Notes under the pieces: model-generated | Seen by the model: the letters and a program-made list of their open reading frames with translations, nothing else | Told to the model about the DNA's origin: nothing | Database searches by the model: none | DNA from: Bimuria novae-zelandiae CBS 107.79 | Lineage: Eukaryota; Ascomycota; Dothideomycetes; Pleosporales; Didymosphaeriaceae | Assembly (NCBI GenBank): GCA_010015655.1 | Contig: ML976669.1 | Span: 192,956-256,955, forward strand | Direction: 5' to 3' | Length of the DNA stretch: 64,000 bases | Translations under genes and position numbers: made by a program | In this document: piece by piece, positions 1-10,961 of the stretch | Numbering within the stretch: the stretch's first letter is position 1 | Layout of the letters: the number at the start of each line of letters is the position of its first letter

Positions 1-268
1 GCTGTCATGGCGATGGCGGAGAGCTTCGAGAGCTTGGATGACTCGCCATCTGAAGTGGAGTCCGTCGCTCCTACGCATGAATTTCCCGGCGAGCTGAAAG
101 CGTCCGGAGCTCGTTTTCCTATTGTATGGACCCGCCTCTGGCAAGGCAAACGTCTCCTCAACCACGTCGTCAAGAAGGATGCCGGCTAAAACATCCAGCT
201 GGTGGACGGCAGCCAGTTTCTCGACCACAACACCAACCTCCTTCCTAATTAGGAAAGTTGTATATATA

Positions 269-372
269 CGAACGTTCGGCCGAACGTTCGTTGTACTGTT
301 CGAAGACGCTCCTGTTCGAGTCGTCTCGAACGTACGTACATTTGTATGTGGGCCGAACGAACGAACAAGCAC
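269..372. repeat. CGAACG/CGTTCG palindromic repeat cluster
   Basis: Positions 269-290 form a perfect 22-bp palindrome with an 11-bp arm CGAACGTTCGG. TTCG/CGAA motifs recur to about 372, including GGCCGAACG again near 351. The cluster sits exactly where the P450 reading frame loses its upstream part, so it may be a small insertion (MITE-like or LTR debris). No target-site duplication could be assigned. Confidence 0.5.
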
Positions 373-396
373 CTTGTTCGGATCCTGTTCGATTCG

Positions 397-908
397 TTGG
401 CAGCGCTGGGGCAAAGTTAGAGACACTGCCTTGTCTCACTGCGGCCATTAGAGAAGCACTCCGAATGGGATACGGCACCACTTCCCGGTTTATCCGCGTG
501 GCGCCTGAGGTGACCATGCAGTACAAGAACTATGTGTTTCCACCTCGTACGGCAATCTCGATGAGCGCCATGCTCCTTTGTCAGCACCCCGACGTATTCG
601 AAGACCTTCACACTTTCAACCCCGAGCGGTGGCTGGGAAAGAATCAGCCGGCAGACGTTTACGTCTTCGGACGCGGCTCACGCATGTGCGCGGGACAGAA
701 GTAAGTATTTGACCACATATATTGGCCGAAGTGTACTAACATTGTAAGTCTTGCGTATACAGAGTTGTATCTTGCGCTCGCTACCATAGTGCGCAGGTTC
801 ACGTTAAATCTTTTCGAAACCGACTACTCTGATATTGAAGCGGTGTGTGATGCAGTGTTCCCAATGCCTAAGGCAGACACTAAGGGGGTTCGGGTTTTGG
901 TCTTGTGA
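397..908 (+). pseudogene. Cytochrome P450 C-terminal fragment
   Basis: This is the C-terminal third of a fungal cytochrome P450, a heme monooxygenase. The reading frame entering near 400 carries the K-helix ExxR (EALR), the PERF-like region (NPERWLG) and the heme loop FGRGSRMCAGQ with its cysteine ligand. An intron at 701-748 (GTAAGT, branch CTAAC, AG) joins this to NLAYTELYLAL and a normal P450 end with TGA at 906-908. The I-helix oxygen-binding region and everything N-terminal to it are missing. Immediately upstream lies a palindrome-rich stretch (269-372), and I see no P450 similarity in any frame at 1-240. The 3' part has no stop, so decay may be recent, or the sequence at 240-400 may be an insertion. 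The substrate cannot be inferred. Confidence 0.75.
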
Positions 909-2216
909 GAGCTGTACGCAGGCTTAGTCCTCTTTTTGCAACCAAATTCGTGCTCTTGTTCCCTCAGACTCGGTATGGAATGCATGTATAGCAGCCACCC
1001 GCGCAGTTCATACCCTTGGCTTGTTATTCTGCATCTTTTCAGCTGCGTTGTCATCCTAATTTAAACCTTTGGCATGATCCACACACGCGAGAGCTACTCT
1101 AGAAAGAATGAGAGGGACGAAGGACGTTGAGCCGATGACATATAGCTTCACTGGCCGAAAAGGTGTGAGATCCCTGACGCTATTTCCGGATTAGCGTGGA
1201 TACGTACCAGTATAAGTCTCTCCTCATCACTGTTATCTTTCCTCAACACTACCTACGACTCGAAAACTCCGTTCATCTAAAAACAGCCCTCAAAACGTGC
1301 ATGGCGCCTCGCTGTGGTGGACCTTTAAGATCTGAGGTCACACCAGACTAGCATAGGATACAAAAAGCTCGCTATTCCTTGGGCTTCTCGCTTGCCACAG
1401 TACTTTCTTCCCTCCGCGAAGTACCAAAATCACAGCTGCAGTTATACATGGGAACTGGACGCTAGAGCTTACAATAACCACAAATCACGCTTTCGCTCTT
1501 ATAGGTGGAAAGCTGCTTGTTTTAAAAACATAAAGTTTAGTGTCGCTCGAGATTTCCTCTTTGGAAGTGCATTAAGCCATCTACAGCTAAAAACCCAAGA
1601 AAATCTAGTTAGAAGACCCAAAAGCTTTTCTTCTATTATGTCTTCAACGACACCCGAGGAAGCAGGCGTATGTCTAACACTTGTGCTGCCAGTACCCATG
1701 TCGACGCTTCTCGACTCCCTGGTAGATTCAATTGCTGGATGTTCAGAAAAGACAGGTCTATTGTTCTACGCCCGCACAGGTTATTCTTTACGAAAGCTAT
1801 GGAGAGATACGCATTAATCCTCGCTCTCTAAAATCCTCGCTCTCTAAAATCCTCACTCTCTAAAATCCTCACTCTCGAGTCTATTCTCCCAGAATATCTA
1901 CCTTCTACTAGCAAGATTTTCAACTGAGTTCTTTACGCCTCATTGCTCTTTTCCCCAGATACTCGCGGCACAAAAAACGAATGCATTTTCTTGCTTCTCT
2001 TCTCCCAATCTGAGCTCAAACAGCAGATACTTCACAAACACTTACAATGCTAAAATTCGATACACTGTGAAGCTATGGGATCCGTCCCCACAGCGCAGAA
2101 AGTTTTACTTGTTCGGTAACATGTGACTGCCTCCCACGTTTTCAAAAGACATGGGAATCAATGTGATGTCCTGCGCGCCTGCCGTGCTCGCAAAACAAAA
2201 CTGTCACGTAACCTAC
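909..2216. other. Intergenic, no recognised gene
   Basis: No convincing coding region was found here. A 141-codon open frame at 1392-1817 (+) has no recognisable domain and no clear gene structure. The stretch contains a short tandem repeat at 1817-1876. Confidence 0.4.
1817..1876. repeat. 16-bp tandem repeat, about four copies
   Basis: The unit ATCCTCGCTCTCTAAA is repeated about four times; the later copies read CTCACTCT in place of CTCGCTCT. It is a simple minisatellite in non-coding sequence. Confidence 0.75.
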
Positions 2217-2702
2217 TCATGTGTGCACTTTCTCCAAAACATCGACATACCCTTCAAATTTCGCTCCTCGTTCTCTCCAAGCACTGATCAATTTCGCAAA
2301 AGGTCGGAATCCCTCAACATGGAGCAGATCAGACCCGATGTCTTCCCCACAGAAATAAAAAGAAGTTGATGCCATGGGAAGTGCTTGTCTAGAATGTGCG
2401 AAAGTGTTCAAGAATGCGCGCATGCCTCTGCCGATTACAAAATTCCAAAACTCGTTGTCCAATCCTCGATGTGGCTCGGTACTCTCTCCACCGCTTAATC
2501 GCTCCAAAATAGGCTTGCTGTCAGGTATGGTTCGTCCGCTCGAGAGGGATTCCAACATACCAAAAGAACGTGCCAACAAAGCGATGAGGAGTTGGGCTGC
2601 GGCGTCCTCAAACTCATCAAAAAGTACCACCTGCCGAGCTATGGTGATGTCCGGAGTTGTCGCGGTACCGAACGTCTCGTGGTCACGGCAGGGTTCCGAC
2701 TA
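2217..2702 (-). CDS. Unrecognised protein, probable terminal exon
   Basis: A minus-strand frame is open from about 2699 down to a stop at 2217-2219 and encodes about 160 residues, including VLFDEFEDAAAQLLIALLA and DNEFWNFVIGRGMRAF. The composition looks protein-like, but I do not recognise the family. There is no good ATG at its 5' end. The sequence just upstream on the minus strand ends in a pyrimidine-rich CTACTTCCTAG at about 2710-2700, which resembles a 3' splice site, so this may be the last exon of a longer gene whose upstream exons I could not find in 2703-3085. It lies tail-side of dus2 on the same strand. It could equally be a gene remnant. Confidence 0.35.
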
Positions 2703-3085
2703 GGAAGTAGGCAAGGATGATGATCACTATAATACAGTGACGATGAGTTTAAGTAAGAACAATAGAGTTTCGGTGATAGCTTAACGTTCTCCCTGAAAGA
2801 GATCGCTTGTTAAAGCCGTCGTCTCCCTCTACCCCTCTGCTCTTCTGTGATGTGATTGTGGGCGTGCTCAAGGGACTGGAGCACTGAGTGAGACTCTGCA
2901 TGTCGTATGGTAGAGCACTCTCGTATGCAGGCTGTCGTGTTATGTAAATGGTCGCGGTAAATTGGAGCAAGACCCGAATGCCGGTGTACCTTCTTCCCAG
3001 CCATGACATTTCCAATATCAGACCGCAAATGTTAACCTTTCCGGAACGCCGCCCAGGCCAGTGCTATGCAAGACCCAGTCCGAAT
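2703..3085. other. Intergenic region downstream of dus2
   Basis: This gap separates the dus2 stop from the unrecognised exon. It may hold further exons of the latter, but none could be supported. Confidence 0.3.
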
Positions 3086-4476
3086 TTATACACTCAACGC
3101 CGCAGGAGCAGACATTTCCTGTGGAATCACCGCGATCTCCGCTGGCGCTTCCGGCAACTTCACCCTCTTCGCTGCCTGGTTCTCCTCTACATCCACCCTC
3201 CGCTTTTGCTCACGTGTCTTCTCCTGCTCACCCTCCGGCTTCGCGTCCTTCACCCTCGCCCTTTTCGAAGCTCGCGACTCCTGTTGTGGTATCCCCAGCC
3301 GCTCATCCACCGCCTTCGCCTGTGCCAGCAAATCGTCCACACCCTCCAGGCCCAGCGCTTGAATAACATCTGCATAGCACTTCGCCTTGTTCATCGCCTG
3401 GTAGCACTTGTCCTTGCCCGGGATCATCTGCCCGAGCAGGTACTTCGTATTGCCCCATCGATTCTCCACCTGCAGCGCAAACCGCATGTACTCCGTGACT
3501 ACCGTCTTCCACTGTGATCGCCACTCGTGAGGGCCACCTTCCGCATCGGGCCGGAAGCAGCTCGGGTTCTTCTCCGCTTCGGTCGCGATCATTGCGCCGT
3601 CGACGCCGAATTCCTCGGCGAGCTTGAGGCCTTCGGTCCGCGATGTTACGTCGCCGTTCATCAGGCATGCGACGCCCGCTTCTCTACACACGTTGCCGAT
3701 CATCTTGAGCTGATCTCTGATTGCCCTCTCCCTGGGCCGCATCGGTGTTGTCCGGCAGTGCACCGTCAAGCCTGTGATCCCTGTCTTGACCAGTCTCCTA
3801 ACCAACGCCTCTGTGTCTTCTGGCTTATCCAGTATTCGGATCTTAACGCTGATGCCGATCTCGAAGGGCTTGCCCACCTCCTCGACCAGGCGTGTGAGGA
3901 TGTTGCAAAGCAGGTCTGGTGTCTTCAGCAGCGCAGCGCCCATTCCACCAGCCGTCGAGAACGGCTTCGGACAGCCGGAGTTCAGGTCTATGCCAGCGAC
4001 ATCCGGCGCAACCAGTTTCGCAGCTTGCACAGCGAGCTCTGGGTTCGCGCTTCCGATCTGATATATGAGTTTGCCTTTCTCCAGCTCCGGATGAATTCGG
4101 TAGATGACGCTCTCGCGCATATCAGGGTCAAGCGTGGGGTTCTTGATCTTCGACGTAGGCAGGCGAGAGAATTCGATAGTGGATGTGTGCGGGTTCACGT
4201 GCCGAGTGGTGCCTATGAGAGCGCGATCGATGGTTTCGGGGCCTGTGAGACGCATCAGAGAATGTATTTTGAGTATTATTATATGTGCGACGCACCCCAT
4301 ACCAGATCTGCGCCGTACTTCAGCGCCAGTAACCGCGAGGGCAATTCGCCGGAGCGCACCATGGGCGCAAGTACGACTTTGCCGCGGTAGTCGACGCCAT
4401 TCCGGGGAATGGGCACGCGTTTAAGTTCCGGAGAGGCCATAGCTCTTGTGAGGTTGCGGACTGCAGAGCGTATCAT
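3086..4476 (-). CDS. dus2: tRNA-dihydrouridine synthase 2 (Dus2/Smm1)
   Basis: This is an FMN enzyme that reduces uridine to dihydrouridine at position 20 of tRNAs (known function of the Dus2/Smm1 family). There are two exons, 4476-4296 and 4242-3086. The 53-nt intron 4243-4295 (GTGCGT...CACAG) restores the family reading YGADLVWGPETIDRALIG. Visible landmarks are VVLAPMVRSGELPSRLLAL (FMN site), the catalytic loop NSGCPKPFS with its active-site Cys, VKIRI, TVHCRTTPMRPRE and MNGDVTS. The product is 445 residues and ends in a Lys/Arg-rich tail (KRARVKD, KRRVDVEE, AAKRVKLPE) that may bind tRNA or direct nuclear import (inference); no dsRNA-binding domain is visible. In-frame ATGs exist at 4572, 4476 and 4440. 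I chose 4476 because it gives an Arg-rich N-terminus suited to dual targeting; 4440 is equally possible. Confidence 0.93.
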
Positions 4477-4691
4477 AACATGCCGTGGTTCCAAGTGAGA
4501 GGAGGGGTGACAGTACAAGTGGAGATGCGCGCCGAAAGTTCTGCCGAAGTGAGTCGTCACCGCCTTCCTCATAGGACACGGGCATCGCCCATTATAGTGA
4601 CATACGGTCTTTCTGACCCACCAAAATCTTTGGAGACGTTGGTAGAATTACGATGATATATTATCGCTAGAACAGCAGTAGACACGCTCAA

Positions 4692-6000
4692 CTAATCTAA
4701 TCCGTACATCTCTGGATCAAAGTTATACTCGTATAGTTTCGCAGGCACGATATAACGCCTGAGCTCTTTCTTCCAGACCACCTGTACCGCATTACCCCAA
4801 TGCTTCTGTACATCTTCTCGAAGACTGTTCCCATCGGAACTAAGAATCACAGTGTCTGTCGCGTTGAGCAGAGCCTGCTCATTCATCTCTTCAACAACCA
4901 AACGTATACGTCTCGTTCCATTCGTTCTTTGCTCTAGGTCTACCATCCGATCGTCGTAGTAGATGGTGAGCTCTTGAGGGCGTATTTTCTCGATGTATGT
5001 GAGCAATGTGGTCCAATCACCTCTGAAGTCTTCTATGGCGAGTTTTGGGACGCCTTCCCCGTAGCGTTCGATGAATTCCAGTAGATAATCAAGGCGGTCA
5101 ATCTGATGCGCTTGCACCGTCAAGCTTTCCAACTTTGGTATGTCCGATTGCCGCAGCAGAGGGGGAAGAAATTCGTGGTATGCTGAGAAGTCGCCATGAA
5201 CAGCGAGGTGTCGAAGTGCAGGAAAGTTGTCTTGCGTAACCGAAAGAATAGGATGTCGTTGATCTCTGTCTTCCCAATGCGTAAATGCGTCTCGCAGGCA
5301 GAGTGTTTGTACGTTTCTCATCGCCATTGAACTTCTAGTGTGACCAAATGGCAACGCGCTTACAAAACCGCTACCAAAACTGACCGCGCACAGGTCCAAC
5401 GTCGTAACGGGAACACGGGCCTGCACTACAGCAAGCAAGATCATATCGAGTCCGTTCTTCTGGGGACAGTATCCTTCCTCCTCGCCTTCATCAAGTATCT
5501 GAATAGGGACAGGAAGCGGTCCTACTCCATACCGTGAAGGAGGTACGAGTAAGTATCGACATATCGCAATCTTTCCAAAGCCTTAAGCTGTTGTAGACCC
5601 TCCGAAACTCCCGCCGTGATTGCGAAAAATTGTCTTAGAGACGGTGACATGCATTGTGAGGTGATTTCAACGCCGGGCTGCAATGAGGCGTCTTCAAAGT
5701 CAGGCAGCTCCGAAAATCCCGTTTCAACTGATCTCGTCCAGGGTCCTGAGTCCCACCTAGACTCTTCTCGCATGAGACGGAGACACTCGGCCTCCTTGTC
5801 ATGCAGGCCCCGTACATTGAGCGTGAATGACAGTCCGGACTCATTCATGGTGTTGCTGGTGAATTGAATCGTTTTCAGACGCTTGGCTACCTCTTTACTG
5901 CAAGCCATTTCGTTGAAAACCTCATGCTGTCCCTCGAACAGATGTCAAACATAGTCTTCTCCAAAACCAGTGCGAAGGCCTTCCAGGAAGCCCAGTAGAG
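4692..6000 (-). pseudogene. F-box/LRR-like paralogue, frameshifted
   Basis: This is a member of a fungal F-box-like family, homologous to the neighbouring gene at 6318-7751 and to the locus at 21039-22245. The segments read, in order: LYWASWKAF...MFDICSRDSM (about 6000-5926), then CSKEVAKRLKTIQFTSN to LLHGME (5908-5522), then ILDEGEEEGYCPQ through ALPFGHTRS to EMYGLD with the stop at 4692. Each junction (about 5925 and about 5530) needs a one-base frame change and has no usable GT-AG intron, so at least two frameshifts break the gene. A plausible splice acceptor (TTGCCGTCAG) lies just before 6000, and an N-terminal exon may lie at 6060-6145, but the F-box itself could not be placed. The C-terminal 250 residues remain open. 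Sequence error at both sites is an alternative explanation. Confidence 0.65.
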
Positions 6001-6317
6001 CTGACGGCAAGTGAGCCGTGAATTTGCTATATTTTGACGAAGCTGTGCGCGTACCTCAGAATTGCCGTTTGATAGACATCGAGTCGACTCAAGGTTAACT
6101 GTAACGAAGCAGTCAAGCCGTCAGCCACTCGCAGCGACATGGAGGAGAAACAAATCGATTACTTGGTCTTGATGATGTATGAATACTCTCTTATTGAAAA
6201 TGGAAAGTGCAATCTGGGGTAAACAGCTACGAACAGTTCGCGTGCACCTTCCATACCAGGGAGCTCCTTCCCCAACACATCTCAGACACCTCTGGCAATG
6301 ACTTCGAGTATGCACTT

Positions 6318-7751
6318 TCACAACAATGTCTCTCTAATATCCTCCTTCCATCCGAAATTGAGCTTCCTCCCCCAGCGCTCTGCCACCGCCTCTCTGAAGT
6401 GCTCTGTAACAGAGCTGAGAACAACTGTGTCTGCCACCCTCAGGAGGCTCTGAGGATCCACATCGATGGCAAATAATGGGATTTCGCCGGAGACGGATCT
6501 GGCAGATTTGTGAAAAGTTTGTTCAAAGTGATTGTAGTACACCGTGAGTATGTTGGGGTGTATTTGTTCCACACAACGAAGCAGTGACGCCCAGTCATTT
6601 CGGTAATCATCGATCATAAGGTTTGTCACACCCTGTCCGTAACGCTGGATGAACTCTTCCACATCGGTTGCGTGGCTATCTTGATAGGATCGCACACTCA
6701 GGACGTCGAGGTTCGTCATGTGCGACTCCGGCGGGAAAGGCACTTCGTCCTCTGCGGTGGGTTAGCCGCTGGACTGCAATTCGTCGATAAATTTATGCTT
6801 GTGTGAATAAAGCCAAACGCACCTGGTTTTATATCACCATTTACGTGCAATTCGCGTAGTTTGGGGAAGAGTGTCCGCGATATCGGGATCACAGGACCGG
6901 GTTCAGCGGCACTACCGGGCATGTCTCGAAGGCGTAGTATTTCCAAATTCGCCATGGTTCTCGACGCCAGCCTGTGTGGAATAGGGCTGACAAAGGAATG
7001 AAACAGGTTTTCCGCACATATATCGAGCATCGTGTAGCTCGTGGAGCCAGAGTCGGCCAGTGCGTTCAAGAGAATGTTGAGTCCGATCTGATCACCTCTC
7101 AATTCACACGGCCATAGAGTAAAGTCATATTGACGTGCAGGCCAGTCGGCCATCGGATTGTCCTTGTATACCACTGTTTTCAAATTCTTGAAACCGCGCA
7201 GGCATCTCGCAAGCAATTCAATAATTCTAGCGAGATCTGCATAATAGTGTGGCGATACATTCGAATCTGAACTTGCGCCGATCCAGGGGAAACCATTCAT
7301 GATCCAGCTTTTGGATTTGTATAAACGCAAGTTGCCCTTCCTATGTAGGTATATGCTCACTCTTCCGATACAGTTCGCCCAAATTGTTGCAAGTGAACTT
7401 GAGCTTCTTTATCCATCGAGCAAGTTTCTCGTGGGACGAAATCATCTGCAAAACGATGATACTGTTTTTGGACCGGATATCGAAAGCAGTCATGCCCAAC
7501 ACCTGACCGAGGGCATTCCAGGAAAGATCAAGGAACAGCTTGCAAACGAGGCGAACATTCGAGAAATCTTCACGATATGTTTCGAGAAATTCGTCGTCCT
7601 GTTCAGTCTCAGTCCCACGATTCCGGTGGAAGAGATCTTGTAGCCCGTCAATAGTGTGAAGAAGAATCTTTTCGACGATTTCCGTCGGGAAACTGTGCAG
7701 CAGGCCCCAGGAAACCACCGGCGGCGAACTTGGTGTCGGTGTTGTTTGCAT
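6318..7751 (-). CDS. F-box-like protein
   Basis: This is a probable F-box protein (substrate receptor of an SCF ubiquitin ligase by family analogy; no substrate is known). The N-terminus carries an F-box-like segment, LLHSFPTEIVEKILLHTIDG (residues about 18-37), followed by VRLVCKLFLDLSWNALG and then the family block MTAFDIRSKNSI. The model has three exons: 7751-7361, 7266-6823 and 6751-6318. Intron 2 (6752-6822, GTGCGT, branch CTAAC, CGCAG) is secure and joins NGDIKP to EDEVPFPPES. Intron 1 (7267-7360, GTGAGC...TTCAG) preserves the frame, but a shorter intron starting at GTATCG is possible. The product is 422 residues. It ends 300 bp before the broken paralogue at 4692-6000 on the same strand, which indicates a tandem duplication, and it lacks that paralogue's C-terminal ~25 residues. 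Confidence 0.7.
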
Positions 7752-10700
7752 TTTGTTCGTAGCTTCAACAATACTCTACCAATGACAGGTATGATGGCTG
7801 TTGTTGTGGTGACGCTGACAGGAAGTCGCACGCAAGGTGGGGCAAAGAGGAGGCACGGGCTGTATGTTTCCACTAACCCAAAGTAGGTTTAGCGTCACCA
7901 TTACATGTACAGTTCCATTGGGAGCATATCCTTTAACATCACGAAACGTGCTGAGCACAGGTGTCCATCTCACAATTTTAGACGAGCGTGAGTTCCTTTA
8001 CGCTTTATCCGCATATGACTTGTGTGGTTAGTCAGGAAAATTAGTCCTGATTCGAGTAACTCTATTGTCTTGGCCAACTGCACCTGCACGCTCACCTGGA
8101 TTTGGAATCCACCCATGATTAGTATATATCATTTGATACTGCTTGGTACCCATGAATTCCCATCCAGGGGTGTAGACGCAAATGAGGAGACATGAACTCG
8201 GTTAGGGTGTCCCTCTTGTAGGCAATGAGCAAGAGCTGCCAGCTCGCTTTTATATTCAGAAGACGTTCATAGTATATGGCCTCTCAAGATGTCCATGGTA
8301 GGTCCAATTCTTGTTGAAGGCCTCCTTGGACGAGCGTTCCGATTTCCGTAGATGCTCACAGTGTCATGACAATTGGATGTTCAACTCTATAAGTATACAG
8401 CGGGAATTCAAAGAGTAAACAAAATGAGCACGCCAGTAAAGCAGGAACCTGCTAATCACGTATGCGCGATACTCTGCATGATTCACAATGGGGAATTTCA
8501 CGGCTGTTAGTAAATTGGAAGCCGTCTACAGTCTTGGAATATCTCCTATCACGTGGGATTTGCCGTCAACTGGGCCCACCACTCTCCGGGAATCCGGGAA
8601 TACGGAAATCAGCATTACGCAAACTCAAAGCACGCGCGTATCACTCTCTTCAACGATGCATGCTATTATGTACTTCCAAAAACGCACCAGCCAGATAGTG
8701 ACACAAAACACATCCTACATAGTAATCCTCCGCGCACCCAGCCCCCGCCAATCCTGCTCAAATCTCCCGATAATTTTGCTTACGCACTGCTTGATAATCT
8801 ACCGTCTACGTACGAAGGTACACTGCATGAAGACAGCGGTACTTCCCGATGCCGAACATCGCCGACCCACCACGCTCACTCCACCTCTCCACTTCACCAA
8901 TTCCACACAGACTAGCCGTACTGAGACTGACATAACAACGACACTCTGGCGCTGCGAGTCGCACGCCCTCATCGCCGTCATAAACGTCATTATTATGCTA
9001 TGCGACGTGGTGGTATAACGAGCGTAATCGGAACAAGGCAACGCGCGCTGCTCTTAAGAAGAGGAAAGCGTTCCGCGCCAGCACCGTAACGCACGCGACC
9101 TGGACTTTGGGCGGTCAGGATAATGGAAGTAGATCAGGCCTTTTGCGCATCCGTGAATCTCACGACCCGCATCCGCGCTCCAATATTCTGTCAAAGGATT
9201 GTCGGTGCCATCATCCCGAGGGATCCAAGCGCGTTCCAGAAACCACATGGCGAGTCGTGAAATCTTGAGTCGTGCCGCAATGTCGCAAAGCGTGCGTGGC
9301 TGTTGCCTGGCTATTCAACGATAGGGCAATAGTGATCCCTCTGCGGATCCACGGTTCTCACGCAAACAATCGTGCGACACGCTCTAGAACGCGCTTCGAA
9401 TTTGTGAGAGTCGATCCCGGCAGACGCCCACTCAAACGTCACGAGTGCTATGCTCGGACTAGTTTACCTGAGATTGCAATGGATTGCGCGTAGGCTTTTC
9501 GGTCAGCGCCTGGGCTCCAGTGACGCATGTGCGTCGTGAGAGTAGGGGAAAAGCAAAAAAAAAAAAAAGAAGGCACCTAGGCAACAGGCAGGCACCGAGC
9601 CCCAAGCAGCTTCGAGCCTAAGGCACGAATGCTGACGACTTACGAGGCCCTGCACTCTCGCGACGCACAGTCCCTCAATGCACCCTCCCCGCATCCTTGC
9701 TGTGGATGCACGCGCCAGTCCGTGCCATGCGCCTTACCGCTACCCGTCCCAAACCCATTAAAGTTCACATGTTAGCAATCGCCGGCGGCCATGCACCTCG
9801 GGACAAGACTTCGTTGTCGATAGTCCCCGATTGCCGAACGAACAACCCTGTAAGGTTGTGCCATTTCCATTACGGAACGCGAGATGGGCTGTCGGCTGCA
9901 GGTACTGCACTGTAGATTCTTGCTTTACGAGGAAATCGGGTCTTTTGCGTATTCAGACAATGATCTTCGCTGTCGGTGACGCAAAGTGCAACGTCGATTA
10001 TATTGGCAATGGAGTTCTATTCTAATCAATGCAGGTAGAGCGTTATCGTTTGGGGTGCTCTAGTGCGTAGCCGTTGGATCCTTACTGTTTAAATTTCCAC
10101 GCCTGCGGTCGCACGTTGTAATAGTGGGGTAGTAGCGCGTCGCGGGTGGGTGAACTTCACACCGTTTGGTGATGTTGTGGCTTGTTGGTGTAAATGGTTC
10201 ATTCACTGCACCCTCGTCAAGTACTCGAATACTTCCACGTATCGCGAACCCGCGCATAGAGGCAGGTGCGAAAAGATAACTTTGCAGGCGATTATGCATG
10301 CCACTGCAACATATTTGCCTAAAATCCGATAGACGATTGGGTGAGAAAGGGGTTCGCGGAGGCGACCGCATCGCGTGCAGTCGGTCCCTGTGTTCTTGGT
10401 CGGATTAGGCATGTTCAACTGCGTGGACTGTGTGAAAACGTCGACAATGCATGGAACGATACCGGCTGCTTCTTCTACAGGTGGCTGACGACGTATGTAA
10501 TGCTATGCAGATAGGCAGGGCGAACAAATGAAAGTAGAAGGTACGAATAGGATGACGAATAGTATCGCTTCTCAGTAGATCATTGGCGCCGGCTATGCTA
10601 AAGGTCCCGATGCCCTTGCACGCCGAAGTCGCGGAATTGTGATATTGTACAACATAATGCAAGCCAAAACACGAGGCAAGTCCGGAATGCTTTTCCTTGG

Positions 10701-10961
10701 GCAAGAGTCCGCCCTGGGTATATACCGTTATTATGAGATATTATCTTAGTTGTTCATTCATGTAGCGTGAAATGGTGGTTGGAGGCGATGGTGGGCCTCT
10801 GCTGATCCGGACGGATGGGCTGAACTCGACCAGTCAGAATTGATAATCCTGCGCCCCTATCTGGAATTAGGTAATTTTTGGTTCCCTTGGGCGATCGGTC
10901 CGATTGAAACATATTCCACTGGCTTGGCATTGGCGGAAAAGGTAACGAGCTCCAAGGAAAA
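7752..10961. other. 3.2-kb gap without a supportable gene
   Basis: Short open frames are scattered here (for example 9054-9248 minus and 10405-10704 minus), but none shows a recognisable domain, intron structure or coding-like composition. It contains a run of 14 A at 9555-9568. I saw no tRNA or rRNA signature. Confidence 0.4.

Noticed and set aside
7..240. N-terminal part of the P450 in the frame starting at 7
   Set aside because: No P450 motif is readable on either strand, and a TAA interrupts the frame at 187-189. It is left unassigned.
9555..9568. Poly-A run as the 3' end of a LINE or retrocopy
   Set aside because: No reverse-transcriptase remnant, target duplication or intronless gene copy lies next to it. 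It is a simple homopolymer.
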